From Chara braunii (lineage: Eukaryota > Streptophyta > Charophyceae > Charales > Characeae), in the NCBI GenBank assembly GCA_003427395.1, contig BFEA01000339.1:1202204-1248667 (forward strand): 46,464 nucleotides of DNA. Reading direction: 5' to 3'. The first letter of the stretch is position 1; each line of letters starts with the position of its first letter. Below, in pieces: positions 31,102 through 42,290 of the stretch. The notes below the pieces were generated by a model. The model searched no databases, was not told where the DNA came from, and saw nothing but the letters and a program-made list of their open reading frames with translations. A program made the position numbers and the translations under genes.

Positions 31102-31598
31102 NNNNNNNNNNNNNNNNNNNNNNNNNNNNNNNNNNNNNNNNNNNNNNNNNNNNNNNNNNNNNNNNNNNNNNNNNNNNNNNNNNNNNNNNNNNNNNNNNNN
31201 NNNNNNNNNNNNNNNNNNNNNNNNNNNNNNNNNNNNNNNNNNNNNNNNNNNNNNNNNNNNNNNNNNNNNNNNNNNNNNNNNNNNNNNNNNNNNNNNNNNN
31301 NNNNNNNNNNNNNNNNNNNNNNNNNNNNNNNNNNNNNNNNNNNNNNNNNNNNNNNNNNNNNNNNNNNNNNNNNNNNNNNNNNNNNNNNNNNNNNNNNNNN
31401 NNNNNNNNNNNNNNNNNNNNNNNNNNNNNNNNNNNNNNNNNNNNNNNNNNNNNNNNNNNNNNNNNNNNNNNNNNNNNNNNNNNNNNNNNNNNNNNNNNNN
31501 NNNNNNNNNNNNNNNNNNNNNNNNNNNNNNNNNNNNNNNNNNNNNNNNNNNNNNNNNNNNNNNNNNNNNNNNNNNNNNNNNNNNNNNNNNNNNNNNNN
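31102..31598. other. Assembly gap (497 N)
   Basis: Undetermined bases. The sequence on both sides belongs to the CCCGGGC MITE cluster, so the gap probably reflects a collapsed or hard-to-assemble palindromic repeat. The open frame that runs through it is an artefact. Confidence 0.99.
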
Positions 31599-31803
31599 CC
31601 CGAGTACCCCGGGCATCACGCCCGGGTGCCCGACCGGGCGTGAAATCTTCCTAGTTTCCAACCACATTTTCAGGATCGCTTGACTGTTTGTCTAGTTTCT
31701 TGCCTAGTTTCTCGAGAAGTGGTTGAAAATGTCATTTTCTAAAATCAGAAATAGAAGGTTGAATTCTACTTTTTCACTCTGTGCAAAATATTGGGTGTTA
31801 TAG

Positions 31804-31832
31804 TTTTGTTAGGTTTTCATGAAATTTATGTT
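31804..31832. mobile_element. Solo right end of the 958-bp MITE family
   Basis: TTTTGTTAGGTTTTCATGAA and the following ATTTATGTT match the right terminus of the MITE at 21,324-22,281. The partner end is not visible and may lie in the gap. Confidence 0.6.
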
Positions 31833-31837
31833 TTAAT

Positions 31838-31970
31838 CGCATGAAAGTCGGTGGAGGAGTTATTTCGGCAAAAAAAACCATCATGATTATGAGAGCCTTC
31901 ACTTGGTCTTGTTATGAATTGCGAGTGGTCTTGTCTCCGGCAGTGAAATTTTATAAAATGTTTTGTAAAT
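31838..31970 (+). repeat. Dispersed ~150-bp repeat, interrupted by a MITE
   Basis: CATGATTATGAGAGCCTTCA, TTGCGAGTGGTCTTGTCT and ATAAAATGTTTTGTAAAT match the units at 33,360-33,650. The hAT-like MITE beginning at 31,971 inserted at its end. Confidence 0.6.
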
Positions 31971-33332
31971 CAGGGCTATCAGGCCGTAGGTACGGAGGCC
32001 CTCGGACGCACCTTCGTATGTTCGGGCGTTCGGGGTCCGAACCTGAAGAGGTTCGGTCCGCGTCAAAAATTATTTCGGTGCTTAAAAATTTTATTTTTCG
32101 ATTTTTTTTTTTAGTTCTCTATAATGTGAGATATATGCCTATAAGTTTTGAAGTCGTTTTGTTGAACCAAAAAAACATTAAAAATCTTCGAAGATGGAGG
32201 TGTCAAAACGTGCTCACCCGCTTACTATTTTGTTTTGTTTTGTTCACTTTTTACCATGGCTACGCCGGACCCGGACCCGGACCCGGACATTTCCATACAT
32301 GGAACCGGACCCGTGTCCGGTAGTTTCTGGACGTCCGGAATTTCGGACATTTCCGGACCTCCGGACATGGGGGATTCGGACGGTCCGAATGTCTGGACAG
32401 ATCCGGAAATGTCCGTACCATTAAAAAAATAAAAATAAAAAAATCAGAAAAAAACGTATGTTATGCAGAATAACAATGCAAACCACTTTTGCCTCAGAGT
32501 CATGTCAAAATTCCTAACCAATTTGAGTTAAAAGTCAAAAATTATAAAATGCTTAAAAAAAGACTTAAAAAAGTTTTAAAAACTAATAAAAGGTAATGAA
32601 TTATTCATAATAAAAAACTTGGGGTTGTCTAATAAATTATTATAGAGAGAGAACATGTCCGGACCCCCCAAAAAAGCATAAACGGGCCTCAAGAACCCCC
32701 AAAATAATTTCGAGGGCTTCACTTCTCTATGGGGAAGGGTCCTGGACCGTTTTTTTTTTTTTTTTTTTCTCAAAATTTCGCAGATCCGGACTGTCTGGAC
32801 CGGACGTCCGGAGTCCGGACCGAATCCGGACCGTCTGGACGGCGGTCCGGACGTCCGGATCGTAGCCATGCTTTTTACTTTTTGTTTTCACTTTATTTCG
32901 GGGTCTAAATAATTTTTATGTTTTTGAAAAGTTTTTCATGTGTTTGGAATTATGTGAAGTACACATTCGTAAATTTTCAGGTCATTTGGCTATGCCAAAC
33001 AAAAACGAAAAATCTTCAACGATGATGGTGTCGAAAATGGGTTTACAACTTTACACACTCACTAATTTTAATTATTTAATTTCTCTTTTTATTTGTTTTA
33101 CTTTATTGGTTTTTTTTTTGGTTTTTTTTTTTTGCAAATTTGGCAAGGAATTTGGATGTAATGCTTAGGCAAATATTGTTTATTTTATTTTTCTGCAAAA
33201 AATATATTGTTTTCTAGTTTTTTATTTTTTTTTCCATTCGGCCCGAACGACCGAACACATCCTTAATGGCTTCGGTACGTTCGGGCGTTCAGATCCGGGC
33301 GTTTAGCCTGTCCTGAACCCCCGACTACCCTG
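31971..33332. mobile_element. hAT-like MITE, host of a nested MITE
   Basis: It begins CAGGGCTATCAGGCCGTAGG and ends with CCGACTACCCTG. It contains a 5' GC domain (GTTCGGGGTCCGAAC), two modules (about 32,190 and 33,016), the AT-rich core with TTTGGATGTAATGCTTAGGC, a T run, and a 3' GC domain (CCGAACGACCGAACAC). Flanks TTGTAAAT and CTATAAAC agree at five of eight positions, and all three differences are transitions, so a decayed 8-bp duplication is plausible. Net length without the nested element is about 738 bp. Confidence 0.8.
32255..32870. mobile_element. Nested 616-bp hAT-like MITE with perfect 8-bp TSD
   Basis: CATGGCTACG at the left end and its exact inverse at the right end, flanked by CTTTTTAC on both sides (32,247-32,254 and 32,871-32,878). 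Removing it and one duplication restores the sister MITE sequence. Subterminal domains are arrays of TCCGGA/GGACCC words. The interior (about 32,440-32,530) is an inverted copy of the family's AT-rich core (GCATAACAT, GAGGCAAAAG). It is non-coding. Confidence 0.9.
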
Positions 33333-33359
33333 CTATAAACGAAAATGATGGAATTATTC

Positions 33360-33650
33360 ATAACAACCGGTGGAGGAGTCATCTGCATTAGGGAAGACTG
33401 TCATGATTATGACACCCTTCACTTAACCTTGTTACGGGCATCGAGTGGTATTGTTTGCGATAGTGAATTTTTATGAAATATTTTATAATTAAAAATAAAA
33501 AAATTATTTATAACAGTCCGTAGAGGAGTTGTTTTCAGCGGAGAAACCCGCCATGATTCTTGGACCGTTCACTTGGCCTTGTTATGAGTTGTAAGCGGTC
33601 TTCTCTGTGGCAGTGGATTTTAAACTTTATAAAATGGGAAAACCTACTTG
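33360..33650 (+). repeat. Two tandem units of the ~150-bp dispersed repeat
   Basis: Units at about 33,370-33,490 and 33,520-33,650 share GGAGGAGT, CATGATT, CCTTGTTA and AGTGGATTTT segments with 31,838-31,970. Confidence 0.6.
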
Positions 33651-34005
33651 TTAAATTGGATCTGTGAGTAAAAAAAAATACGGAATATATTTGCCAAGCA
33701 AGTTTTGTGATTGAAATGGATTATTTTTTACAAAGTGGCAATGACTTGTGAAGGTTAGGTTTGGCAAGGCGCGACACTACTGTGGGTAATACCAGAAGTC
33801 CGAAAAGAGTGTGTAAATAAGTTGAATTTGAACTATCATTATGATTGTTGGAAAGCATGTTTATTCGTTATAGTTTAGTTTTATCAAAATACAGAAAATG
33901 ATGATGAGGAGGAAAAAAGGTTGGTAATCCAAACTTTGATGACAACCCTTCCATCATGATGATAGTATAACGTAAGTATCCGCGTTGCTTAGACGAGAGG
34001 CCTTC
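33651..34005. other. AT-rich intergenic, nothing recognised
   Basis: No coding frame, no repeat with partners in this window. Confidence 0.4.
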
Positions 34006-34009
34006 AACA

Positions 34010-34527
34010 CAAAAACTTCCTAAAATTAAATAATCATTCTATAGTAAAATTACATTTTAAATTCTAAATTTTCATTCCATCTTGAAAAATGTCGTTCAAG
34101 TTTTAAAATTTTATGTTTTACTTCAAAACTTTCATTCCAAGAATGGGGTATCCCTTCTTATTTGGACTGCATGCTAGAGATGGAATGAAAGTCTGGATGA
34201 GTTCATGAAATATTTTAATTGGACTATCATTCTATGTAAGGATTTTCANTCATAAATNNGTTAATCCAATCTAAATTAGAAGGTATTTGTTATAGTAGAA
34301 TGAAAGTTTACGTAAGACATTTCATAAACTCATCCAGACTTTCATTCCATCTTGAACAAATAGATGTAGTTGAAAGGGAAAACTCATATTTAGATGGGAA
34401 CTTACCAAATAAAACTGAAAATTTTAGAAATGGACGAACATTGAAATGATAATTTATAAATATGAAGGATGTTTTTTGAATGGAATGTTTTTTCAACTTT
34501 CATTTCTCGTGGGAATTTTTCTGTTGT
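34010..34527 (+). mobile_element. ~515-bp foldback element, forward copy
   Basis: It is homologous along its length to 39,582-40,095 in inverted orientation. It is also internally symmetric: GGAATGAAAGTCTGGATGAG (about 34,178) is mirrored by CTCATCCAGACTTTCATTCC (about 34,329). Three ambiguous bases (34,249, 34,258, 34,259) lie in the loop. It ends in TCC...GGGA, with A/T-rich flanks. It is non-coding. Confidence 0.75.
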
Positions 34528-34529
34528 TG

Positions 34530-35428
34530 GTTGAACCCTTTGACATAGAAGGATTTCCATAAAAGCTAGGACGCTAAACCCTCAACTGAACCTCTTCAAT
34601 TAAATGCGAAGAGGAAAGTAACCACTGAATGTGTACTTTTTGCTTGTGCAGTATGATGACAGGGTACCCGACGTGATGAAATATCGCTCAAAAGGACTGG
34701 GAAAGGTATAAGAGTGGGCGTGCTTCTAGGTCGTCTTCTTTTATTCCTAGTCATAGTTGGTTCTGATGAGTGATTTTGTCCAGTTTAGTGTATCTTAGGC
34801 ATGCGGCATTGGAAGGCAGTGATAATGTTATTAGCAATCGTTTTATCATATGTGTTAAAGTAGTTCATTCAAGTTAATCACCTCAACTTCATTTTTGTCA
34901 AAAAAAAATCTGAGAATGTTCTAAGAGTAGGTTAGGAATCGAGTTATTTTTCGTGTTTGTAAGTTTGTTCACCTATTGTAGTATTATCTAGTTAAAAAAA
35001 AAAAGATGATTACGATAAGGCGGAGGAAAGCCAGATGTCATTAGCACCGTTTATCCGGCTAGCTAAAACTTGACAATACGTAGGTTCACATATTTTCTAA
35101 GTTGTTGTACGTGGTAGTTTTGTTTATGACGGACTGCGTACGGACAACAAAAATATGATTTTTTGCCTTATTGGGAAGTGCGCACGGAGTGGTCAATATC
35201 TAAAGTACAACCCTTTGAGGCATAGGTGTACGTGGTGTCAAACGAGAGCAGTACCATACCTTTAGTGGGCGGGCAGTCACGGTATGCACGACGACTATAA
35301 GCAGAACCAGGTCCTCTACGAGGTAGGTGTAGAAGTTCGCCGACCATACGTTCAGCTAATAGGTTAAGGAGTGACCATGAAACAATTTGGTAGCCCCAAG
35401 CACAAAGCATGAGTCGTTTATATGGAAT
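34530..35428. other. Intergenic, nothing recognised
   Basis: Mixed AT-rich sequence without a credible ORF, RNA or repeat partner in the window. Short frames at 35,168-35,578 cross into the large repeat and carry no domain. Confidence 0.4.
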
Positions 35429-35698
35429 TTTGCTCGTGCTAGGATTAAACTCAGGCTTGGGCGTAGCCCTATTGGTTACTACATTAAACGTCCATATGAC
35501 AGATACAAGGATCGAGGCTAACGACCAGCGAAAGAGCAAAGGAGTGCAATTCGAGGAGACCGACGAGCTGAGGATCATGCAGGACTATTCACGTTGGTTT
35601 GTTTGGCGCATGGTTGTCGATCTCATGATCAGGGTCAAAAGAGTGCTAGTCGCTTCATCTCTTGCTGTTATTTTTATTTTATTTTTTTTGTTATTTAA

Positions 35699-36557
35699 AC
35701 CACTAATACCTCCGAGCTTGTTTTTGCTGATCCTAAATTTCACTGCACTCTAAGTTTTGTCGAGTCGGGGTCCCACGTACTCTTAGGGGGGGGGGGGGGG
35801 GGGGGAACTATGATCGTGAAACTCACAAAACAAGAAAACAAGAAAAGGGAAACAAAGCTCTGGTCATGATTGCAATTGTATACACTCTTGGATGTGGTAG
35901 TGTGAGTGTGCCCTCAATGAGGGCATCCCTGCCCCGTGGCCAGGTTGTCAGATTCCAGAAACACAAAACAAGAAGAAAACAAACAGAGACACAAATTGGG
36001 TCATGAGAATGGCTCGATACATTCCTGTCAATGCCAGTGTGATCAGGGTTACAATCCTCTGAGGAAACACAACTCGAGCAGATTACGGATTCATATTGTC
36101 AAATTCCAAAAACTGGAAAAAAAAAAAAAAAAAAAAAAAAAACGAAAACACGAATTCGGTCGTGAAAATGGTTGGATACATTCCTCTAAGTGCCAGTGTG
36201 ATTAGGGTTATAATCCTTTGAGGAAATACAGCTAGAGCAGGTCACAAATTGTGCCCAGCCTCGTTGGCAAGAGATTGGTAACAAACAAATGAGAAATAAA
36301 AGAAAAGAAAACAAGTTTTATAATGTGTTCGTCTTTGCTGTAAGATGTATTCTATAGAGGAAGACTGTGAGCACGGCCTCGTTGACTATGTTGCCCGACA
36401 TCAATGAAGTACAGAAAGTTTTTTTTTCTTTTCCTTTCACACACGGGCAAAAAAAACAAAGATTTATGGGACTTGCCTACACTGGGTCCCAACCTCAAAT
36501 TTTTCAGTCACAGGCTAAAACTTATCATTTCCCAACGCTAGTAGAGGTATTAGTGGT
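35699..36557 (+). mobile_element. 859-bp MITE of the AAACCACCAGTACC family, copy 2
   Basis: Termini ACCACTAATACCTCCGAGC (left) and, inverted, ACCACTAATACCTC (right), flanked on both sides by TTAA (35,695-35,698; 36,558-36,561). The interior matches 23,823-24,555 inverted. It contains a G19 run near 35,788 and two units around TGCCAGTGTGAT.AGGGTTA (about 36,030 and 36,190). It is non-coding. Confidence 0.82.
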
Positions 36558-36624
36558 TTAATTTCCTGATGGTTTTATTTTAGGACCCGGGCCCATACCG
36601 GTTCCAAGACCAATCATAAACCAG

Positions 36625-36860
36625 CGAGCTCGGCTCAGTTGGTACTCCCTTGAACTGTCGAAATGCATGTCCGAGCTCGATCTCTATTGGGAGCAGATGA
36701 GTAAAATACTAAATTTGGAATTACCTGGGACCAACCGGGAATCAACGACCCTAACTCGACTCGTACATCCATGAACAGTCGAAATACATGCCTGAGTTCG
36801 AACTCGACGGGATGCAGATGGGTAAAAGACGACAATTTTGAATTATTTGGGATCGGTCAG
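36625..36860 (+). mobile_element. Dimeric tRNA-derived SINE-like unit
   Basis: Unit 1 has an A-box-like GGCTCAGTTGGTACTC (36,632-36,647) and a B-box-like GAGCTCGATCTC (36,673-36,684) at tRNA-like spacing. It is followed by GGGAGCAGATGAGTAAAA. Unit 2, about 123 bases on, repeats GAACAGTCGAAATACATG, GAGTTCGAACTC and GATGCAGATGGGTAAAA but has lost a clear A box. The tRNA-like head plus tail duplicated in tandem suggests a dimeric SINE. No poly-A tail or target duplication was defined. Confidence 0.5.
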
Positions 36861-36861
36861 A

Positions 36862-37930
36862 CCGATATCGATATCTCTAGGTTGTGGTCCACGACCTAGT
36901 CCTTCGGGGACATCCCTTAAAATTGGAATAATGAGGGGGAGGGATTAGTATGGTTCAGAGGTTTAGTTTTATTTCCTTTTGAATTTTAATCCCAACTAAG
37001 GGAAGGTTAATTGTGGAAAAGGGGAGAAAGATGGCGAATCGAGCAGGCCGAGCTGAGCATAAAACTAGACCACTCGACATAGGAAGAGTTTTTGCCTCCG
37101 AGTTTTTTTGGGTTTATCTGAGGCACTGAGTTGAAGGCGGTAATTAAAAGAAGAGAAAAAGAGGAGGAAGAGAGAAAACGTTGATGGCAATGGATAAGTA
37201 GAAGTTAGAGGAGATGAGGGTGACGAGTAAGCAAGGGGGACGGAAAGCACTTAGCTCACCCGATTCTTTGCGGAATCGGGCAACCAAGTTGAGGTTTCTT
37301 GGCAGGGCGAATCAATTGGCTCAATCAGTTTTTAAACTGGAGTTTTAATTTGGGCGATGTGGGAAATGAAGGTCATGCCCGAGAAGAGTCTCAGCTCGAT
37401 TATGGATACCAATGACCCTACCTGGTAGAGAGGGTGGCCTGGAGATTGCAGAAGAGTAAGGAGACAGATATGGAAAGAGGTTTAGTGAGGAAAGAGCGAG
37501 ACGATTGTGGCTGTTATCTTCAAATTTTAGTTTGCATTTGTCTTCGTCACCCAATCTGTGTTCACCACCTCATGATCGTGCTCACACTTTTCCTTTTGCG
37601 TGTGTTGTTGTTATTGTTCCACGTTCATTATCTCCTTAGTGTTTTTCTTTGTAATCGGGTTGATGCACGTTTGGTCATGCTCGTTCTCCCACTCAGCTGC
37701 GTGGGCGTGTCATCACCTGTGTAACTTTGAAGGTCCGTTTTGTTTGAATCCGGTCGTATTTTCAACCACATGCATCGAGCGGAGTTATGACAAGCCGACT
37801 GTAAGACAAGATGGACAAGGGGTCAAAAAGTACATAAGAAGGGGAAGAAAAAGGCGAAGAAGGAAAAGAGAAGTATTGAAAGCAACGAGAGAGGATGAAA
37901 GACAACAAGGAGGTAGAAGGAGCAAGGAGT
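36862..37930. other. Interior of large repeat copy 2, nothing else recognised
   Basis: It contains a purine-rich tract (37,140-37,250 and 37,830-37,930) that yields spurious frames. No domain, RNA or terminal structure seen. Confidence 0.4.
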
Positions 37931-37935
37931 ACTCA

Positions 37936-38920
37936 CCGGGTATGTATCTTCCTATGTTTTAGCAAAAGATACATTCCTATTTTAAACTTCAGGTGAGTAG
38001 TGGTACAAGGTGGAGACTCGCGATCCTCTGGCCTCTTCATCGTCCCACATGCTTACCTTTATGATCACCTTTTTGTGCTCACTCGTGGTCATACTGGTTA
38101 TGTTTTGGATGTACCTAGGCTAGGCACGATAGTCCATGGATTCAAGAGTAGTGGCACAAAGTGGAGAGTCGCGATCCTCTTACCTTTTCGTGGTCCCACG
38201 TGCTTACCTTTGTGACCGCCTTCGTGCTCACTCATGGTTGTACAAATTATGTTTTCGATGTATCTGGACGCGATAGTGGATGGATGCATGCTAAGACGAG
38301 AAGGGGTAAATGCACAGTAGAAGAGGCATTCTAATTTTGTCCAATCTTGAGCGCAGCAGGGGGGTGGCTGCAAGCGGATGTATCTTCCTATGTTTTAGCA
38401 GAAGATTCTTTCTCATTTTTTACATTTGGTGAGTAATGGAGTCGGACTTCCCCATCACTATGGTGGCCTTCTCCTCCATCGTCGCATTGTTGTTTTTCGT
38501 CTGGACAGTCTTTATTCACTGCTGTGTTACTTATTCTTTGTGGTGCTGCTCGCTCGTTGTGGTGATCCTTGATCACCACAATGGTGTTCGTTCGCCACAA
38601 TCATTTTCTGTCACGTCCGTGATCTTCATTTCAACGACTTTATGTTTTTTTCTTAATTATTCGAATCGACTAAGTCGTGTCGACGATCAGGTGCATTCAC
38701 ACAATAGGACAATTGTTGACACACACACACACACACATAGAGGGAGGGAGAGAGAGAAGAGAGAGAGAGGGAGTACCGCCCACCGAGAGCAGGTGAAGCG
38801 GGGTAGACCAAAAGTCGAGTTGCGGTGTCAAACTGCGCATTACGGCAAGCAAGGAAATCAAGAGGTGCATTGAACCGTGATCTAGCACAAGATCTATATT
38901 TATTTCATACATTTGGTGAG
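37936..38920 (+). repeat. Repeated blocks with TATCTTCCTATGTTTTAGCA and GGTGAGTAGTGG
   Basis: The block TATCTTCCTATGTTTTAGCA, then about 35 bases, then GGTGAGTARTGG occurs at 37,945 and 38,381, with the second half alone at 38,912. Between them a 151-bp tandem duplication (GTCGCGATCCTCT at about 38,019 and 38,170) repeats GTGGTCCCACGTGCTTACC-like sequence. It lies inside the large repeat copy 2. Confidence 0.65.
38719..38776. repeat. AC then GA microsatellite
   Basis: About 10 AC units followed by a GA-rich purine tract. Confidence 0.9.
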
Positions 38921-39581
38921 TAGTGGGTCTCGGGAGATAGCTACCTCTCGGAACATGATGGTTATATAAATCGTAAGTTATTGTTTGCGGTCAGGGATTC
39001 GAGTGTGAGCACGCTTATTGGAGCCCGAAAGGTGTTGAACTATGCCTGGCTCGGAGCAAGGTGAGGTTAAAGAAAACTATGGTGGAGGCTCTCGGTGATA
39101 TTAACATGATAATCGTGTAAGAGATATGAGTGTGAGCATGTCCGTCAAACACGAAAAACGTTGAGTTTTACCAGGTTGTCGTTGTGTACAACTGTTTTCA
39201 ACTCGAAGGTACTGTTGTTGCAGGTTTTGGTTTATGTCGCTGTTGTTCGGACTGCAATGTTGTAGGCCTTTAGAATTTTGTTGTTGCAGTTTCTAAGATA
39301 GCTGTTGGTGTTCAGTTTTAATCTCTTGTTGTGACTTAAAGGCGGCTATTGGCGTTGCAGCTCTGCAAACAGCCGACTTTCATGCTTTTGCTACTGTTGA
39401 GTGGTCAGGTTGCAAATGCTTCAGGATTGCATCTACGTTCGAGGGATGGAGATTATCACTACCATAAGGGTTTAGATATTGTTGCGACGTTTGTGACTTG
39501 TTACTTTCGAGGTCTGCGATTGACCGTCATTGTGAGGCTCATGAGAGACTGACTTTGCTTTCTCTGCCCTTTTTACTCTAA

Positions 39582-40095
39582 CAACAGAAAAAATCCCACG
39601 AGAAATAAAAGTTGAAAAAACATTTCATAAAAAAAAAATCCTTCATATTATAAATTATCATTCCAATGTTCGTCTAATTTTAAAATTTTCAGTTTTATTT
39701 GATAAGTTTTCGTCTAAATATGAGTTTTTCGTTCCACCTACATCTATTTGTTCAAGATGGAATGAAAGTCTGAACGAGTTTATGAAATGTTTTAATTAAA
39801 CTTTCATTCTACTACAACAAATATCTTCTAATTTAGATTGGCTTAACCTATTTATGACTGAAAATCCTTACTTAGAATGACAGTCCAATTAAAATATTTC
39901 ATGAACTCATCCAGACTTTCATTCCATCTCTAGCAGGCAGTTCAAATAAGAAGGGATACCCCATTCTTGGAAGGAAAGTTTTCAAGTAAAACGAAAATTT
40001 TTAAAATTTGAATGACATTTTTTAAGATTGAATGCAAATTTAAAATTTAAAATATAATTTCACTATAGAATGATTATTTAATTCTGGGAAATTTT
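39582..40095 (-). mobile_element. ~515-bp foldback element, inverted copy
   Basis: The inverse of 34,010-34,527, with the same internal symmetry (GGAATGAAAGTCTGAACGAG near 39,761 and CATCCAGACTTTCATTCC near 39,907). Ends are TCCCACGAG and CTGGGA, with A/T flanks. It abuts the conserved ~130-bp block of the large repeat, which in copy 1 is preceded by unrelated sequence, so it inserted into copy 2. Confidence 0.75.
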
Positions 40096-40417
40096 TATGT
40101 TGAAGTCTAGTCAGGCGTACGGGAGAGGAAGGCGGCAAGTGAGATTGCAACCCACAATACTTCATCAAGGCCTTATACGGGGTTCGCCCACCGATTGTCA
40201 GAGCTTTGTCAGGGCTCATACAGGGTTCAGGAGGCAAGAAAATATCAAATATACGAACGATTTACATGTGTGATCTTGTATTCCCTTAACTTTATTACCT
40301 TTTAGTTGTTTGACGTATGATTGAACTACTACACAATCTCTAAGTAGAGTGGTTCAATGTTGTGTTTTATTTTTGACTTACTAGGTTGCCTGTTTGGTTT
40401 TAAGAGGCTAGGTTTAT

Positions 40418-41530
40418 CCTAAGTTTGATGGTCTAATCACTTGTTTCTTTTGGGGGGGGTTAAACGGAGGACGGGTCTGACCCTAAGTTGGGTGGTTCAT
40501 ATTTCATATTTTTATTTGTTTGATGAAAAACGTTGGACCCAATCAAAGTTGCGTAGATCCCGTCTTTTGTTTTATTATGAGGAAGAGACAGACAAATGCT
40601 AGACGTACCCCTAAGTTGGGGTGGCGTAGTCATGAGTCGTGAACTTAAATAAAATCAAAATATAAAATATTATGTTATATACATTATTCATATATATATA
40701 ATTTGATAATCTAGACGTACCCCTAAGTTCGGACGGTGTAATCCATGAGCTGAGTTAGAAGAAAAAACAAAGAAAGGTGAATTCATAGTATAATATTGAT
40801 GGTAACCGGACACAATGAACGTACCTTTAAGTTGAGGTGATTCAATCTCATGCCCGTGATAGCATTAAAGAGAGGAAGTTTTTAAACAATTGTATTTAAA
40901 AATGATTTAAGGCAGGATTTGATACCTTCCTAAGTTGGGTAGTATGATCGTTTACTTGGAAGAGATAAATAACTTTTGAGCTTACATGGTGAATATTGTG
41001 ATATTACGAAGGTTGAGTGTACCCCCAAGTTAGGGTGGTTCGGTCATATGTCATATATTGTTGTATAGGTAGGATAGACATACCCCTAAGTTGGGGCAGC
41101 CTAGCCCTACGCCACATATAATTGTTTGGGCGGGTTAGATGTACCCTTAAATTGAGGCGGTGTAGTCATATGCATGGTGTCATTGTCAGACAGTTACCAA
41201 ATGTACTCCTAAGTTGGGGCGGTTTAGTCATATGCCTCGTGTCGTTGGTTAGACAAATACTAAACGTACCGCTAAGTTAGGGCAGCCTAGTTATCTATCG
41301 TACATGAATTTTTCATGCTGACTAGACGTACATTTAAGTTGGGGTGGTCTAGCCATACGCCTAATGTGGATGTCGAAGTAGAGACTATACGTACTCCTAT
41401 GTGAGGTAGTATAATCGTATGTTTTGTGTGGGCTCAACGCACCCCTAAGTTGGGGCGGTCAAGTCATATACTTATATTATTGCTTCGGCATGTCGGATAT
41501 ACCTCTAAGTTGGGACGATCAGATCTTATA
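40418..41530 (+). repeat. Tandem array of CCCCTAAGTTGGGGTGG motif (about 16 units)
   Basis: Motif copies begin near 40,418, 40,482, 40,611, 40,720, 40,824, 40,930, 41,021, 41,083, 41,145, 41,209, 41,270, 41,330, 41,392, 41,440 and 41,502. The last eight keep a period close to 62 bp. A typical unit is GACGTACCCCTAAGTTGGGG then CGGTCTAGTCATATGCC; CCCC and GGGG can form a short hairpin. This is the counterpart of 5,265-5,975. Confidence 0.85.
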
Positions 41531-41914
41531 TCCTATGTGAGGAAGAGTAAAATGCTAACAAGCTGAAATTTTAATAAATAAAGTATTTTGATGAAACGCT
41601 TGAGGTTTGGTGAGAGATGTTATTGTGCTTATTTGTATGTCTTGTGAGTTTGTATTTTGGGGACGTCTTTTGATAGTTAGCCGCTTAGATGCTCGCCAAG
41701 TAGGAGAGTGATATACAGATTGGTGATCGATGAAAGGGTGAAGATTGAGATAAGATAGGATGACCTTACTGAGCGTCAAAACTACAGTTAATTCATAATA
41801 CCATATGAAAAGGAGTATCATAAAAAATTTCTTTAGGTCTTACAATCAAGTTAAGTGTCAAAATTTAATTACATTTTTTTTTCCATAATTGACTTAATAT
41901 AATTTTTTGTAGTC

Positions 41915-42290
41915 TACGTTTCTAGAGAAAATGATGTCAAAAGCTTTACTTGATCAAGGGGTTAGTCAAATTTTGCCCTTGCAAAAGGTGGGATGCACTC
42001 TGAGTCTAAGTTCACTGAGTAAAAATCTTAGAGACTTACTTTCATAGAGAAAGTGTTGTCGAAAAATTTTATAATTCAAAGAGTTAAGCAAAATCTTCCT
42101 TTGCAAGAGTTTAATCGCACTTTGGATTTTAGATTTGACGTAGTAAAAAAATTGGCAGTCTACTTTCCTAGGTGAAGTGTTGCCGAAATTTCTATAAATT
42201 AAAAAAATTGATTAAATTTTTAATTGTGAAAATTATGACAGTCCCCTTTATCTATGAGAGATACTGCCAAAATTTTTAGCATTCTTTAGT
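41915..42290 (+). repeat. Four-unit repeat, copy 2
   Basis: Diverged equivalents of the units at 6,290-6,660, starting near 41,915, 42,037, 42,160 and 42,240, each with GAAGTGTTGCCGAAATTT-like and GAGTTAGTCAAA-like words. Confidence 0.6.

Noticed and set aside
31017-31667. 216-codon frame on the minus strand
   Set aside because: It runs through 497 undetermined bases; the real residues at each end are MITE sequence.
34760-34790. Another CTGATGAG hammerhead core
   Set aside because: There is no stem II followed by GAAA and no cleavage triplet; an isolated heptamer match.
8905-35429. A single giant LTR retrotransposon with copy 1 and copy 2 as its LTRs
   Set aside because: The copies are strongly diverged, no gag-pol in matching order lies between them, and no target duplication was found. 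Separate insertions are more likely.
40418-41530. CRISPR-like array
   Set aside because: Repeat units are imperfect, spacing varies, spacers are themselves related, and the context is eukaryotic.
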